This document shows positions 44,219 to 52,146 of a DNA stretch of 64,000 nucleotides, piece after piece; position 1 is the first letter of the stretch; the number at the start of each line of letters is the position of its first letter. Where the stretch lies: NCBI GenBank assembly GCA_944376125.1, contig CALWBQ010000013.1, forward strand, positions 62,001 to 126,000, read 5' to 3'. Source of the stretch: an uncultured Lachnospiraceae bacterium. Its GTDB lineage: Bacteria > Bacillota > Clostridia > Lachnospirales > Lachnospiraceae. The notes under the pieces are model-generated. The model made no database searches, had not been told where the DNA came from, and was given only the letters and a program-made list of their open reading frames with translations. The position numbers were made by a program, and so were the translations under genes.

Positions 44219-45535
44219 TCACAATTCCTGCAAAAAGCGCAAAATTTCTTCTGCGATCTCATTCGGAGCCTTGCCATCTGTAGCAACGGAGAGATCTGCC
44301 GCCAGGCTGTATGCCTGTCTCCGCTCATCCATCAGCTCACGGATGCCGGAAACGCTCATCCGCCCCTTCAGCTTTGGCCTGGTGTCATCCCCTCTGACCC
44401 GCTCCAGAACCGTTTCCGGCTCAGCAGTCAGCAGCACAATCCGGCCGCAGCTCTTCATAATTTCCACGTTTTCTTGTCTCAGGACAGCCCCTCCTCCGCA
44501 GGAGACAACTGCCGGAGCCTCCAGCCGGATTCTTTTCAGAAGTTCTGTCTCCAGGTTCCGGAAATATTCTTCCCCGAAGCGGCTGAAGATATCCCGGATC
44601 TTCATCCCGGTCTCCTCCTCAATGCGCTGATCCATCTCCAGCCCGGAACATCCGCACCGGGCTGACAGGGCAGATGTGACCGTCGATTTGCCGGTTCCCA
44701 TAAAACCGATCAGAAAGATATGGCTTTTCATGTTCTCCGGGTACATTCCCCGGTGGACAGCATTAAGGATCTGCTCCACAGCAGCGGCATCCATCTGCCC
44801 CGGCGCAGAGGCTGTTCCGGCGCTGGCAAAGGTCACAGCCGATCCAAAGGTTTCTCCGGACAGACGGCTGATGACCCCAATGCCTCCCATTGCCATGGAA
44901 ATCAACGGCCTGTCCCACTTGCGGGACGCCTCCTCAGTAGCAGACAAAAGTGTTAGGACATCCGCCGGATTTTTCGGCATTACAGCTATTTTCAAAATAT
45001 CTGCCCCTGACTGATCCATAACCTCAAATCGTCTGAGCAGCTCTTCTTTTGGCGGTGTATTTATAAAATCATGGCTTGACATTACGATCCTGACTCCGCC
45101 AGAGCGGATTCGGGAGACAGCCCCTGCCAGATCGCCGGCTTCCATCGCTGCGCTGAGTTTCCCGCCTTCCAAAATCGTAAACAGCTCCAGGTCAACCAAA
45201 TCCGCCAGACCGCTTTCTGCCGCAGCTTCATTTAATCTCAAATACCGATCTCTGTCCAGCCTCCGCTCTCCGCCCTCCATCTTCGTCCGGAAAGTGAACA
45301 GAAGCGGCTTTTCCCCGAGCCTTTTTCTCAGCCCTCTCAGCGTATCCAGAACATTCTCTATACTGTCTGCTCCCTGATACCAGTCTGCCCGCCATTCTGC
45401 CAGATCCGCAGGTACAGTCTGCAGCTCATCGGCCTTATCAAAGATCTCCCTCTGCGTCTTTCCGACAATTGGAATGCAGATTTTAGGTCTTCCCTGCCCG
45501 ATGGCAACGCCTCTGATTATGATCGGTTTTGCCAT
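44219..45535 (-). CDS. Bifunctional type I 3-dehydroquinate dehydratase / shikimate kinase
   Basis: A 438-residue fusion of two shikimate-pathway enzymes. Residues ~1-255 are type I dehydroquinate dehydratase, with the proton-transfer His in VMSSHDF and the Schiff-base Lys in ADILKIAVMP, and the closing FASAGTASAPGQM. Residues ~270-438 are shikimate kinase with Walker A GFMGTGKST, the shikimate-binding EMDQRIEEETG and FRNLE, and CGGGAV. The two steps are not consecutive: shikimate dehydrogenase acts between them and is not in this window. The start overlaps the yqeG end by 19 bases, and GAGGA lies upstream of the ATG. Confidence 0.95.
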   Translation of the reverse strand: MAKPIIIRGVAIGQGRPKICIPIVGKTQREIFDKADELQTVPADLAEWRADWYQGADSIENVLDTLRGLRKRLGEKPLLFTFRTKMEGGERRLDRDRYLRLNEAAAESGLADLVDLELFTILEGGKLSAAMEAGDLAGAVSRIRSGGVRIVMSSHDFINTPPKEELLRRFEVMDQSGADILKIAVMPKNPADVLTLLSATEEASRKWDRPLISMAMGGIGVISRLSGETFGSAVTFASAGTASAPGQMDAAAVEQILNAVHRGMYPENMKSHIFLIGFMGTGKSTVTSALSARCGCSGLEMDQRIEEETGMKIRDIFSRFGEEYFRNLETELLKRIRLEAPAVVSCGGGAVLRQENVEIMKSCGRIVLLTAEPETVLERVRGDDTRPKLKGRMSVSGIRELMDERRQAYSLAADLSVATDGKAPNEIAEEILRFLQEL

Positions 45536-46056
45536 GTTTTATCCTCTTTTCTCTCTGTGTTTTTTCTCTGCTTCTCATAACAGTAAAGGATCCATTTTTC
45601 CGGTATCCGTTTCAGCACAATCTGAATTTCCTCCCTGGGATCCATGGGATCTACCAGAATGCTGTAAATCCCAGCCCGGTTAGCCCCCCAGATATCTGTA
45701 AAAATCTGGTCACCGACACAGAGCGTGCTCTCTCTGTCTGTGCCCATTTTCCCCATTGCCTCCTCATACCCCCGAACCGACGGCTTCCCTGCCTTATACA
45801 CATACCGGGAGCCTACTGTCTCAGCAAAAGCCTTCACCCTCGGTTCTTTATTGTTAGAGACCAGGCAGGTCTCCATCCCCAAAGCCCTCAAGTCTGCAAA
45901 TAGTTTTTTTGCTCTTTCATCGGCTGGAGCGTCATGGGGCACCAGCGTATTATCCACATCAAAAATAACGCCTCGGATTCCTCTCTCTCTCCAAGCCTGA
46001 AAGGGGATCTGATACGTGCTCGCTGCCCGCTGGCGCGGATATAATTGTTCAAACAT
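45517..46056 (-). CDS. YqeG-family HAD phosphatase
   Basis: A 179-residue HAD-superfamily hydrolase of the YqeG (IIIA) type. Motif I is FDVDNTLVPHD, motif II VSNN, the Lys is in AGKPSVRGYEEAM, and motif III is VGDQIFTDIWGANRAG. The close relatives are phosphatidylglycerophosphate phosphatase-like proteins, but the substrate here is not established. In many Bacillota yqeG sits upstream of aro genes, as here, and the overlap with aroD-aroK suggests coupling. AAGGTGG precedes the ATG. Confidence 0.92.
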   Translation of the reverse strand: MFEQLYPRQRAASTYQIPFQAWRERGIRGVIFDVDNTLVPHDAPADERAKKLFADLRALGMETCLVSNNKEPRVKAFAETVGSRYVYKAGKPSVRGYEEAMGKMGTDRESTLCVGDQIFTDIWGANRAGIYSILVDPMDPREEIQIVLKRIPEKWILYCYEKQRKNTERKEDKTWQNRS

Positions 46057-46102
46057 AAACCACCTTATCGAAATGATGCAGTCTGCCTTTGCAGAGCTGA
46101 TC

Positions 46103-46555
46103 TTATTTTTTTAATAATTTCCCCAGCTCTTCCATAAATGTATTCACGTCTTTAAATTCCCGGTAGACAGAAGCAAAGCGCACATAAGCCACCTCATCCA
46201 GTTCCTTCAGCCGCTCCATCACTAACTCTCCAATCACAGAAGTGGGAACTTCCTTTTCTTCCATGTTAAAAATCTCATTTTCAATGCTGTCGATCATGGC
46301 ATTGATCTGCTGGGTAGATACCGGCCGCTTGTGGCAGGAATGTACGACTCCTGCTTCGATTTTAGCCCTGTCGTAGGGTTCCCTGGAATTATCTTTCTTA
46401 ATGACCATAAGAGGCATCGTCTCCAGCTTCTCATAGGTTGTAAAGCGCTTGCCGCAGGTCTCACACTGCCTCCGCCGCCGGATTGAGCAGTTGTCATCCG
46501 CGGGTCTGGAATCAATCACCTTGGTATCCGCCGCATTGCAAAATGGACATTTCAC
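46103..46555 (-). CDS. nrdR: Ribonucleotide reductase repressor NrdR
   Basis: A 150-residue regulator that represses ribonucleotide reductase genes. The N-terminal zinc ribbon (CPFCNAADTKVIDSR, RQCETCGKRFTTYE) binds DNA. The ATP-cone domain (VIKKDNSREPYDRAKIEAGV) senses dATP/ATP. Length is typical. The start is a GTG at 46555 with AGGAGG upstream. It stands upstream of yqeG and aroD-aroK, 46 bases apart. Confidence 0.97.
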   Translation of the reverse strand: MKCPFCNAADTKVIDSRPADDNCSIRRRRQCETCGKRFTTYEKLETMPLMVIKKDNSREPYDRAKIEAGVVHSCHKRPVSTQQINAMIDSIENEIFNMEEKEVPTSVIGELVMERLKELDEVAYVRFASVYREFKDVNTFMEELGKLLKK

Positions 46556-46668
46556 TGTTTTATCCTCCTGTCCCTGTTCCGTTTTGGCCGCACTGTCCGG
46601 CAGCCGAATTTATGTCTATTTTACATGAACACAGGCGAATCTGCAAGTTATTTTCCCTGCAGAAAGGC

Positions 46669-46929
46669 TTACGGCCGGCATTTTTCCATCGCATCTTTTT
46701 CCTTTACGTCTACGAGAATAATGTCCTCACCCACCTGACAGATATTGCAGAAAGGGATAATGTATTCTTTTTCCCGTCCCAGAAAGCCGCAGATCGTTCC
46801 GGGGCCAGGCACAATAAGGGCGATGATGCACCCGGTCTGCATATTAAAATCCACATCCCCCACAAACCCTAGGCGCTGGCAGTTGTTGATATTGATGACT
46901 TCCTTCGTTTTTAGCTGGCAGATTCTCAT
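46669..46929 (-). CDS. YlmC/YmxH-type PRC-barrel sporulation protein
   Basis: An 86-residue protein with a PRC-barrel fold of the YlmC/YmxH family, found in spore formers and linked to sporulation. Recognisable parts are MRICQLKTKEVININNCQRL, GFVGDVDFN and REKEYIIPFCNICQVGEDII. Its biochemical role is unclear. The ATG at 46929 has GGAGG upstream; a longer frame to 47055 lies across the metQ terminator and is rejected. It is followed by nrdR after 113 bases. Confidence 0.88.
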   Translation of the reverse strand: MRICQLKTKEVININNCQRLGFVGDVDFNMQTGCIIALIVPGPGTICGFLGREKEYIIPFCNICQVGEDIILVDVKEKDAMEKCRP

Positions 46930-47000
46930 ATATCCTCCATTAAGAACTTTTCCTTCTGTACAGTATATGACAGTGCCGGGTGCAAAAAACCGAAAAGGCA

Positions 47001-47040
47001 AAAAACGCCGGCAGATCCCATTTTCAGGAACCTGCCGGCG
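47001..47040 (-). terminator. Intrinsic terminator of metNIQ operon
   Basis: A perfect 9-base GC-rich stem, CGCCGGCAG (47006-47014) with its complement at 47032-47040, is followed by five T on the - strand. It lies 20 bases after the metQ stop. Confidence 0.9.
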
Positions 47041-47059
47041 CAGATCTCTTAACAAGAGT

Positions 47060-47977
47060 TTAGAACAGCGGTACTACCGCTCCCTGATAAGTCTCTTCCA
47101 TAAAGCTCTTGACCTCATCGCTGGTAACAGCTTCTACGAGAGCTTTGATCTTATCTGTATTTTCATCGCCTTCCCTGACTGCAATTACATTCGGATAAGT
47201 GGTCGCACCGATCGATTCGGAATCCTCTACTGCCAAGGCATCGCTCATCTTCAGGCCGGCATCAATGGCATAGTTTCCATTGATAACTGCAATGTCCACA
47301 TCCGGAAGGATACGAGGAAGCTGAGCTGCCTCGATCTCTGTAATCTGGAGATTCTTTGGGTTCTCTGCAATGTCATTTTTAGTTGCTTCCAGCCCTGCCC
47401 CCTCTTTTAAGGTCAGCAGCCCCTGAGCCTCCAGAAGCGCCAGAGCGCGGGCCTCGTTGGTCACATCATTGGGAACCGCCACGGTAGCTCCATCGGGGAG
47501 CTCCTCCAGGGATGCTGTCTTTCCGGGATAAACAGCAAACGGTTCGTAGTGAATCTGCGCTGCTGATACCAGGTGGGTGCCAAACTGCTCATTAAAGGAT
47601 TCCAGATAAGGCAGATGCTGGAAATAGTTGGCATCCAGATCTCCTGCCTCCAGAGCGTTGTTGGGCTGAACGTAGTCGGTATACTCTCTGATATCCAGCT
47701 CATAACCCTTCTCTTCCAAAATAGGCTTTGCCGCCTCTAAAATCTCCGCATGGGGAGCTGGGCTTGCACCCACCACAATTTTTTCCAGCTCTGCAGGTGT
47801 CTCTGCAGCTTCTGTACTTTCCTCAGAAGAAGCTGCCTCAGCGGTCTCCGTCTCTGCAGCTTCTGTCTGGGCAGCGGTCGTCTCAGAAGTAGTCGCTGTC
47901 CCGCCGGAACCGCCGCAGGCGGTCAGTGCTGCTGCTGCCAGCAGTGCAGCCAGCCCTAAACTTACATGTTTTCTCAT
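47060..47977 (-). CDS. metQ: Methionine-binding lipoprotein MetQ
   Basis: A 305-residue NlpA/MetQ-family lipoprotein that binds methionine outside the membrane for the MetNI transporter. A lipobox (ALTAC) gives a lipid-anchored Cys near residue 21. A Thr/Glu/Ala-rich linker of about 45 residues follows, then the binding domain (KIVVGASPAPHAEILEAAKP, LDANYFQHLPYLESFNEQFG). GGAGG precedes the ATG. It is the last gene of the metN-metI-metQ operon. The 139-base gap before it contains a small GGGGC/GCCCC hairpin. Confidence 0.95.
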   Translation of the reverse strand: MRKHVSLGLAALLAAAALTACGGSGGTATTSETTAAQTEAAETETAEAASSEESTEAAETPAELEKIVVGASPAPHAEILEAAKPILEEKGYELDIREYTDYVQPNNALEAGDLDANYFQHLPYLESFNEQFGTHLVSAAQIHYEPFAVYPGKTASLEELPDGATVAVPNDVTNEARALALLEAQGLLTLKEGAGLEATKNDIAENPKNLQITEIEAAQLPRILPDVDIAVINGNYAIDAGLKMSDALAVEDSESIGATTYPNVIAVREGDENTDKIKALVEAVTSDEVKSFMEETYQGAVVPLF

Positions 47978-48116
47978 AATTTTGTCTCCTCCTCTTAATA
48001 AAATCTATGATATCAGGGGCAGACCGCCCCTTCGATCCACGTTTCTGGCAGCCGTTCGGCCATGCCTGAGCAGGTAACTGCTGCGCTTTTTCCAATCTGT
48101 CCTCTCCCCAGCCGCA

Positions 48117-48782
48117 TCACCGGATGCGCTTGTCATTTGCTTTGGACAGTTTCATAAACGATTCCTGAATAATCTGGACAATAATCACCATAATGGCCAC
48201 TGTGATCAGCATAATATCTGTCTGGTACCGGTAATATCCGTAGTTGATGGCAATGGTTCCCAGTCCCCCGGCACCGACAAATCCACCCATAGCCGTATAG
48301 CCCAGGATTGTAGTGACAGAGATCGCAGCCCCTACCAGCAGAGAAGGCTTGGATTCCGGAAGCAGAACCTTGTAAATAATCTGCCAGGTGGACGCTCCCA
48401 TAGACTTTGCCGCCTCAATAACGCCCGCATCAATTTCGCGGAAAGAAGATTCCACCATCCTGGCAATGTACGGGGCACCTGCTACAATCAGCGGAAACAC
48501 CAGAGCATTCGGGCCGATGGTGGTTCCCATGATCTTTCTGGTCACTGGTATCAGCATAATCGCCAAAATAATAAAAGGCACCGACCTCAGCAGGTTGATA
48601 ATGATTCCCAGGATTTTTTCAACCGCAGGAACCGGCTTAATCCCGTCTTTGGCTGTAACCACCAGGATCACCCCCAGAGGGATTCCAATGATGTATGAAA
48701 AAATTGAAGACATTGCCACCATGTAGATGGTCTCTAAAATGCCTGTCCCCAGCATACTCCAAATCGTCGCATCAAACTGCAT
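48117..48782 (-). CDS. metI: Methionine ABC transporter permease MetI
   Basis: A 221-residue inner-membrane permease with five transmembrane segments. The coupling loop EIDAGVIEAAKSMGASTWQI is typical of MetI. It imports methionine with MetN and MetQ. Its ATG overlaps the end of metN by 11 bases, so translation is coupled. Confidence 0.95.
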   Translation of the reverse strand: MQFDATIWSMLGTGILETIYMVAMSSIFSYIIGIPLGVILVVTAKDGIKPVPAVEKILGIIINLLRSVPFIILAIMLIPVTRKIMGTTIGPNALVFPLIVAGAPYIARMVESSFREIDAGVIEAAKSMGASTWQIIYKVLLPESKPSLLVGAAISVTTILGYTAMGGFVGAGGLGTIAINYGYYRYQTDIMLITVAIMVIIVQIIQESFMKLSKANDKRIR

Positions 48783-49788
48783 CTTCCCGCACCTCCTCGT
48801 ATGGCACCTTCATAGTGCTCAGATAATTGGTGATTCTTCTGGCCTCCGCTTCCTCTTCCGGAAGCTGGATAATCATCTGGCCCATAGCCGTTCCGCCCAG
48901 ATCCTTGGTGGCTGCATACATGATGTTCACAGCCGTCTTGCACGCCAAAATCATATTGGCAATGATAGGCTCCGAGGATGCTCTTCCGTCAAAAATAATC
49001 CGGATCTGGCGGGTGCCGGAAAAGGATACATTGTCCACCGCGTCTCCCAGAATGAGCTGACGCCCGATCCGGGATCTGGGCTGGGAAAAGATGTCCGACA
49101 CCTTGCCCACCTCTGCGATATGGCTCTGGTCGATGATAGCGACCCGATCGCAGATTGCTTCGATGACCGCCATCTCATGGGTAATAACAATGACCGTAAC
49201 GCCCAGCTCCTGGTTAATCTTCTTTAAAAGCTGAAGGATCGATTTCGTGGTATTGGGATCAAGAGCGCTGGTCGCCTCATCGCACAGCAGGACTTTTGGA
49301 TTCGTAGCAAGGGCCCTGGCGATAGCCACCCTCTGCTTCTGGCCGCCGGACAGCTGGGCTGGATATGCCTTCATCCGATCCTCCAAACCTACCATGCAGA
49401 GAAGCTCCTCCGCTCTTTTTCTTGCTTCTGCCTTGGGAACTCCTGCAATCTCCAGAGGGAAGCAGACATTTCTGAGCACGTTTCTCTGTGCCAGAAGATT
49501 GAACTGCTGGAAAATCATTCCCATAGATCGTCTGGCCATTCTCCTCCCTTTTTCGTCTAAAGCTCCCATATCCTGTTTTTCAAAAAGAACCTTTCCGGCC
49601 GTTGGGATCTCCAGGAAATTGATGCACCGAACCAGGGTGCTCTTTCCTGCCCCAGACAGTCCGATGATTCCAAAAATTTCTCCCTTTTCAATCGTCAGAT
49701 TAATGTCATCCAGGGCAGTCACCGGGCCGTTCGCAGTGTGGAACTGTTTCCCCAGACCTGCCAATTCGATAATGGGCTCTGATGCCAT
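48772..49788 (-). CDS. metN: Methionine ABC transporter ATPase MetN
   Basis: A 338-residue ATPase. Walker A is GLSGAGKST, the signature LSGGQKQRVAIARALA, and Walker B VLLCDEATSALDP. The C-terminal ~80 residues are the NIL domain that binds methionine and inhibits transport (AVNIMYAATKDLGGTAMGQM). I chose the ATG at 49788, with AAAGGAAG 9 bases upstream. An in-frame extension to 49932 runs through the attenuator hairpin and has no homology. Control appears to be by the Met-rich leader peptide and hairpin upstream. Confidence 0.95.
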   Translation of the reverse strand: MASEPIIELAGLGKQFHTANGPVTALDDINLTIEKGEIFGIIGLSGAGKSTLVRCINFLEIPTAGKVLFEKQDMGALDEKGRRMARRSMGMIFQQFNLLAQRNVLRNVCFPLEIAGVPKAEARKRAEELLCMVGLEDRMKAYPAQLSGGQKQRVAIARALATNPKVLLCDEATSALDPNTTKSILQLLKKINQELGVTVIVITHEMAVIEAICDRVAIIDQSHIAEVGKVSDIFSQPRSRIGRQLILGDAVDNVSFSGTRQIRIIFDGRASSEPIIANMILACKTAVNIMYAATKDLGGTAMGQMIIQLPEEEAEARRITNYLSTMKVPYEEVREDAV

Positions 49789-49860
49789 AGTATCTTCTTC
49801 CTTTCCTAAGTTATGATGATGCCGTCCAGAGCGGCATATCTGTCTTCTGCGAACAGAGAC

Positions 49861-49900
49861 AAAACGGGGGCCGCAAGCCTTGCACAGACCTGCGACCCCG
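49861..49900 (-). terminator. Candidate attenuator hairpin in metNIQ leader
   Basis: On the - strand GGGGTCGCAGG (49889-49899) pairs with CTTGCGGCCCC (49867-49877) around an 11-base loop, followed by TTTT. It lies between the Met-rich leader ORF and metN. The decamer CGCAGGTCTG in its 5' arm and loop (49885-49894) is repeated exactly at the end of the leader ORF (49966-49975). The GGCC-AAG at 49918-49924 could pair with the 3' arm, which gives alternative structures. Confidence 0.6.
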
Positions 49901-49964
49901 CATACATCTTTCCAAACCTTGGCCTCAGCCAAAGTCTTCCACGACCATCACACCATCCATACAG

Positions 49965-50066
49965 TCAGACCTGCGCTCTGTTTTTCATGCATACGAACAT
50001 TCGGCACATACCGCACATGCCGTTCATCATGTCCATATTCATCTGCATGAATAAAACCTGACGCAT
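49965..50066 (-). CDS. Met/Cys-rich leader peptide of metNIQ
   Basis: A 33-codon ORF read directly on the - strand. AGGAGG lies 5 bases before the ATG at 50066 and TGA ends at 49965. Met is at positions 1, 7, 9, 11, 13, 14, 17, 20, 23 and 27, and Cys at 18, 21 and 26. The core reads MNGMCGMCRMFVCM. Ten Met in 33 residues is far above chance. It lies about 50 bases after a strong promoter and before a terminator-like hairpin and metN. This is the layout of an amino-acid attenuation leader such as those of trp or his. A metal-binding peptide is the alternative reading. Confidence 0.75.
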   Translation of the reverse strand: MRQVLFMQMNMDMMNGMCGMCRMFVCMKNRAQV

Positions 50067-50124
50067 ATTATCCTCCTGTCCTTCTGACCGTGTAACGAAT
50101 CAGAACTGCATTTGTTATTTTGTG

Positions 50125-50153
50125 ATTCTATTACAGCCGCAGCTATTTGTCAA
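50125..50153 (-). promoter_or_regulatory. Promoter of metNIQ and its leader
   Basis: TTGACA (50148-50153) and TAGAAT (50125-50130) with a 17-base spacer on the - strand. Transcription should start near 50118, giving about 50 bases before the leader peptide ATG and a total leader of about 330 bases before metN. Confidence 0.9.
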
Positions 50154-50187
50154 GCAATTTTTTATTTCAGGCAAAAGGATCCCAGCA

Positions 50188-50208
50188 GTCCAGGCATCTG
50201 GCCTGGAC
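50188..50208 (-). terminator. Hairpin after pepV
   Basis: A perfect 8-base stem, GTCCAGGC with its complement and a 5-base loop, lies 5 bases after the pepV stop. No T-run follows directly, so it may be a weak terminator or only an mRNA end-protecting hairpin. Confidence 0.4.
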
Positions 50209-50212
50209 ATCT

Positions 50213-51637
50213 CTATGAGCAGAGGTCAATGATGACCTGGGCAAAAATCTCCGCCGCCAGAACCAGCTCATCCACCACTGCAAATTCATCTGCGCCATGC
50301 ATCCGATTGTCTGTTCCCGGCATAGATGCCCCAAAAGCGACGCCATTTTTCAGATTATGGACATAAGTGCCTCCTCCGATCGCCAGACACTCTCCCTTCT
50401 TCCCGGTATAGCTTTCATACGCCTGGAGCAGTGTTTTGACGAAATCTGAGTCTGCGTCCACATGGTGAGGGGGCGTCATAGACTTGTTGTGGAGAGTCAG
50501 TCCCGCCTTCTCCATATTCCTGCGAACCACCTGAAGGGTGTTTTCCTCATTGGAACAGATAGGGCAGCGGCTGTCGAAAGTTCCATCCAAGCTCCCCTCA
50601 TCCACGTTCAGCATGGTAAAGGCTAAGGTCAGCCTGCCGGACAGTTCATCTTCCATCTCAATGCCGAGACCTTTTCCCGAGACATCTCCGTGGGGAATCA
50701 GATCGCGAAGCTGCTTCAAATGCTCCGTCTGAGGACAGTCTGCAAGGGGCAGCCGACAGACCAACTCCAGGAGAGCCGTCAGAGCATTTTTCCCCTCCTC
50801 CGGGCTGGAAGCATGGGCGCCGGCACCTACAGCCGTGATTTTGTAGATGGGATCATCTTCCAGAGAATCCTGAGCCGTAAGGACAAACTCCACGCCGATT
50901 TCTTTTTCCATCTCATCGATAATAGCCCGAATCACATCCAGATTCATCTCACCCAGCTCGATAGTGGCAGATGCCTTGCCCGGCACTACGTTGGACTTGA
51001 TGCCAGCCTCAAAAGACAATAGCCTGGGAAGGGCCTCTGACTCATCCCATTCTCCTGTGAAATGTCCGGCTAAGCGGCCCTTTTCAATGTTGACTGCCGG
51101 AAACTGTCCGTCTGGAGAAAACGTCATGGGAGCCTCCGGCTCAGCATCGTAATAGTGCTCAATGTCAGAGCTTCCGCACTCCTCATCGGTTCCCAGAATC
51201 AAACGCACATTTTTCTTCAGAGGAATTCCCAGCTCCTTCACACAGCGCATTGCGTAGAGAGCAGCTACGGCCGGCCCTTTATCGTCTGCCGTTCCGCGGC
51301 CATAAATCCTGCCGTCTTTTACAACCGGATTAAATGCCTCTGTAACCGTCCATCCTTCCCCTGCCGGAACTACATCCAGATGGGCCAGAATGTCCAGCTG
51401 GCGCTCCATCGAGCCAAAATCAACTGCCCCTACATAGCTGTCATAGTTGGTAGTGGAAAAACCATATTTTTCTGCCATCGACAGAGCCGTCCTCAGAGCG
51501 CGGAATGTCTCCTTCCCATAAGGCATACCTTCCCTGTAAGCTGCCTTTTCACTGGGGATGCGGCAGAGCGTGCAGATATCTTCAAGCATTTCCTGCTTGT
51601 GGTCCTCCATATATTTTTTAATCTCTTTCTGATGCAT
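50213..51637 (-). CDS. Sapep/PepV-type M20 dipeptidase
   Basis: A 474-residue zinc or manganese dipeptidase of the M20 family, close to PepV/Sapep. Metal ligands are His in LDILAHLDVVPAGEGW, Asp in GRGTADDKGP and Glu-Glu in GTDEECGSSD, followed by MTFSPDGQFP and a later His in PPHHVDADS. The lid domain typical of PepV lies in between. It hydrolyses dipeptides in the cytoplasm. It follows yqeY by 41 bases on the same strand and may be in the prfC-yqeY transcript. Confidence 0.93.
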   Translation of the reverse strand: MHQKEIKKYMEDHKQEMLEDICTLCRIPSEKAAYREGMPYGKETFRALRTALSMAEKYGFSTTNYDSYVGAVDFGSMERQLDILAHLDVVPAGEGWTVTEAFNPVVKDGRIYGRGTADDKGPAVAALYAMRCVKELGIPLKKNVRLILGTDEECGSSDIEHYYDAEPEAPMTFSPDGQFPAVNIEKGRLAGHFTGEWDESEALPRLLSFEAGIKSNVVPGKASATIELGEMNLDVIRAIIDEMEKEIGVEFVLTAQDSLEDDPIYKITAVGAGAHASSPEEGKNALTALLELVCRLPLADCPQTEHLKQLRDLIPHGDVSGKGLGIEMEDELSGRLTLAFTMLNVDEGSLDGTFDSRCPICSNEENTLQVVRRNMEKAGLTLHNKSMTPPHHVDADSDFVKTLLQAYESYTGKKGECLAIGGGTYVHNLKNGVAFGASMPGTDNRMHGADEFAVVDELVLAAEIFAQVIIDLCS

Positions 51638-51678
51638 ATCAATCCCGTCCTTTCTTTCGAGAGTCCTGTTTCTGTATC

Positions 51679-52128
51679 TTATTTCGTCAGCATAGATGCC
51701 AAAATTTCATTGACCATTTTTCCGTCTGCCTTTCCTTTCACTCTGGGCATCAGTTCTTTCATAATCCGGCCTTTATCCTTAGGCCCAGGAACTTCAATTT
51801 CCAAGTCAGACAGAACCTGGCCGATCACTTCCCGAATCTGCGCCTCCGACATATCTTCCGGGGCAAACTCCTGGTAGACAGCAAGGCGGGCAGCGGCCTC
51901 CCGGCGAATATCTTCCCGGTCCTCCGGAGCCATATCATAAGTTTCCCTGGTCTGTTTGATCTCCTTCTTTACTACAGCATTCTCTTCCTCCTCCGTCAGA
52001 GGAGAACGCTTGTCAATCTCCGCATTCTTTAAGGCACTCAGCAGCATGGACAGGGAATCTTTCCGCTCCTTATCCTTTGCCTTCATAGCGGCAACCATAG
52101 CACTTCTCACGGTCTCAATCTTGGTCAT
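51679..52128 (-). CDS. YqeY/GatB-domain protein
   Basis: A 149-residue helical protein of the YqeY family, related to the tRNA-binding tail of GatB amidotransferase. Typical parts are MTKIETVRSAMVAAMKAKDK, DSLSMLLSALKNAEIDKR and PRVKGKADGKMVNEI. A role in tRNA or aminoacylation quality control is presumed. Of two close ATGs I chose 52128, with GGAAG 6 bases upstream. It starts 18 bases after prfC. Confidence 0.92.
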   Translation of the reverse strand: MTKIETVRSAMVAAMKAKDKERKDSLSMLLSALKNAEIDKRSPLTEEEENAVVKKEIKQTRETYDMAPEDREDIRREAAARLAVYQEFAPEDMSEAQIREVIGQVLSDLEIEVPGPKDKGRIMKELMPRVKGKADGKMVNEILASMLTK

Positions 52129-52146
52129 GTTCATCTTCCTTTCCTG

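Noticed and set aside
47978..48116. GGGGC/GCCCC hairpin between metI and metQ as a riboswitch
   Set aside because: It is a simple small stem without a T-run or conserved core; an mRNA processing or stability role is enough to explain it.
49965..50066. Met/Cys-rich peptide as a metal-binding protein
   Set aside because: The Met and Cys pattern could bind copper, but the position between the metNIQ promoter and an attenuator-like hairpin makes a leader peptide more likely. Not fully excluded.
49789..50125. Expected SAM-I riboswitch or Met T-box before metN
   Set aside because: I looked for the T-box core (GGTGGNACCGCG) and the conserved S-box segments on the - strand and found none. The Met-rich ORF and hairpin fit better.
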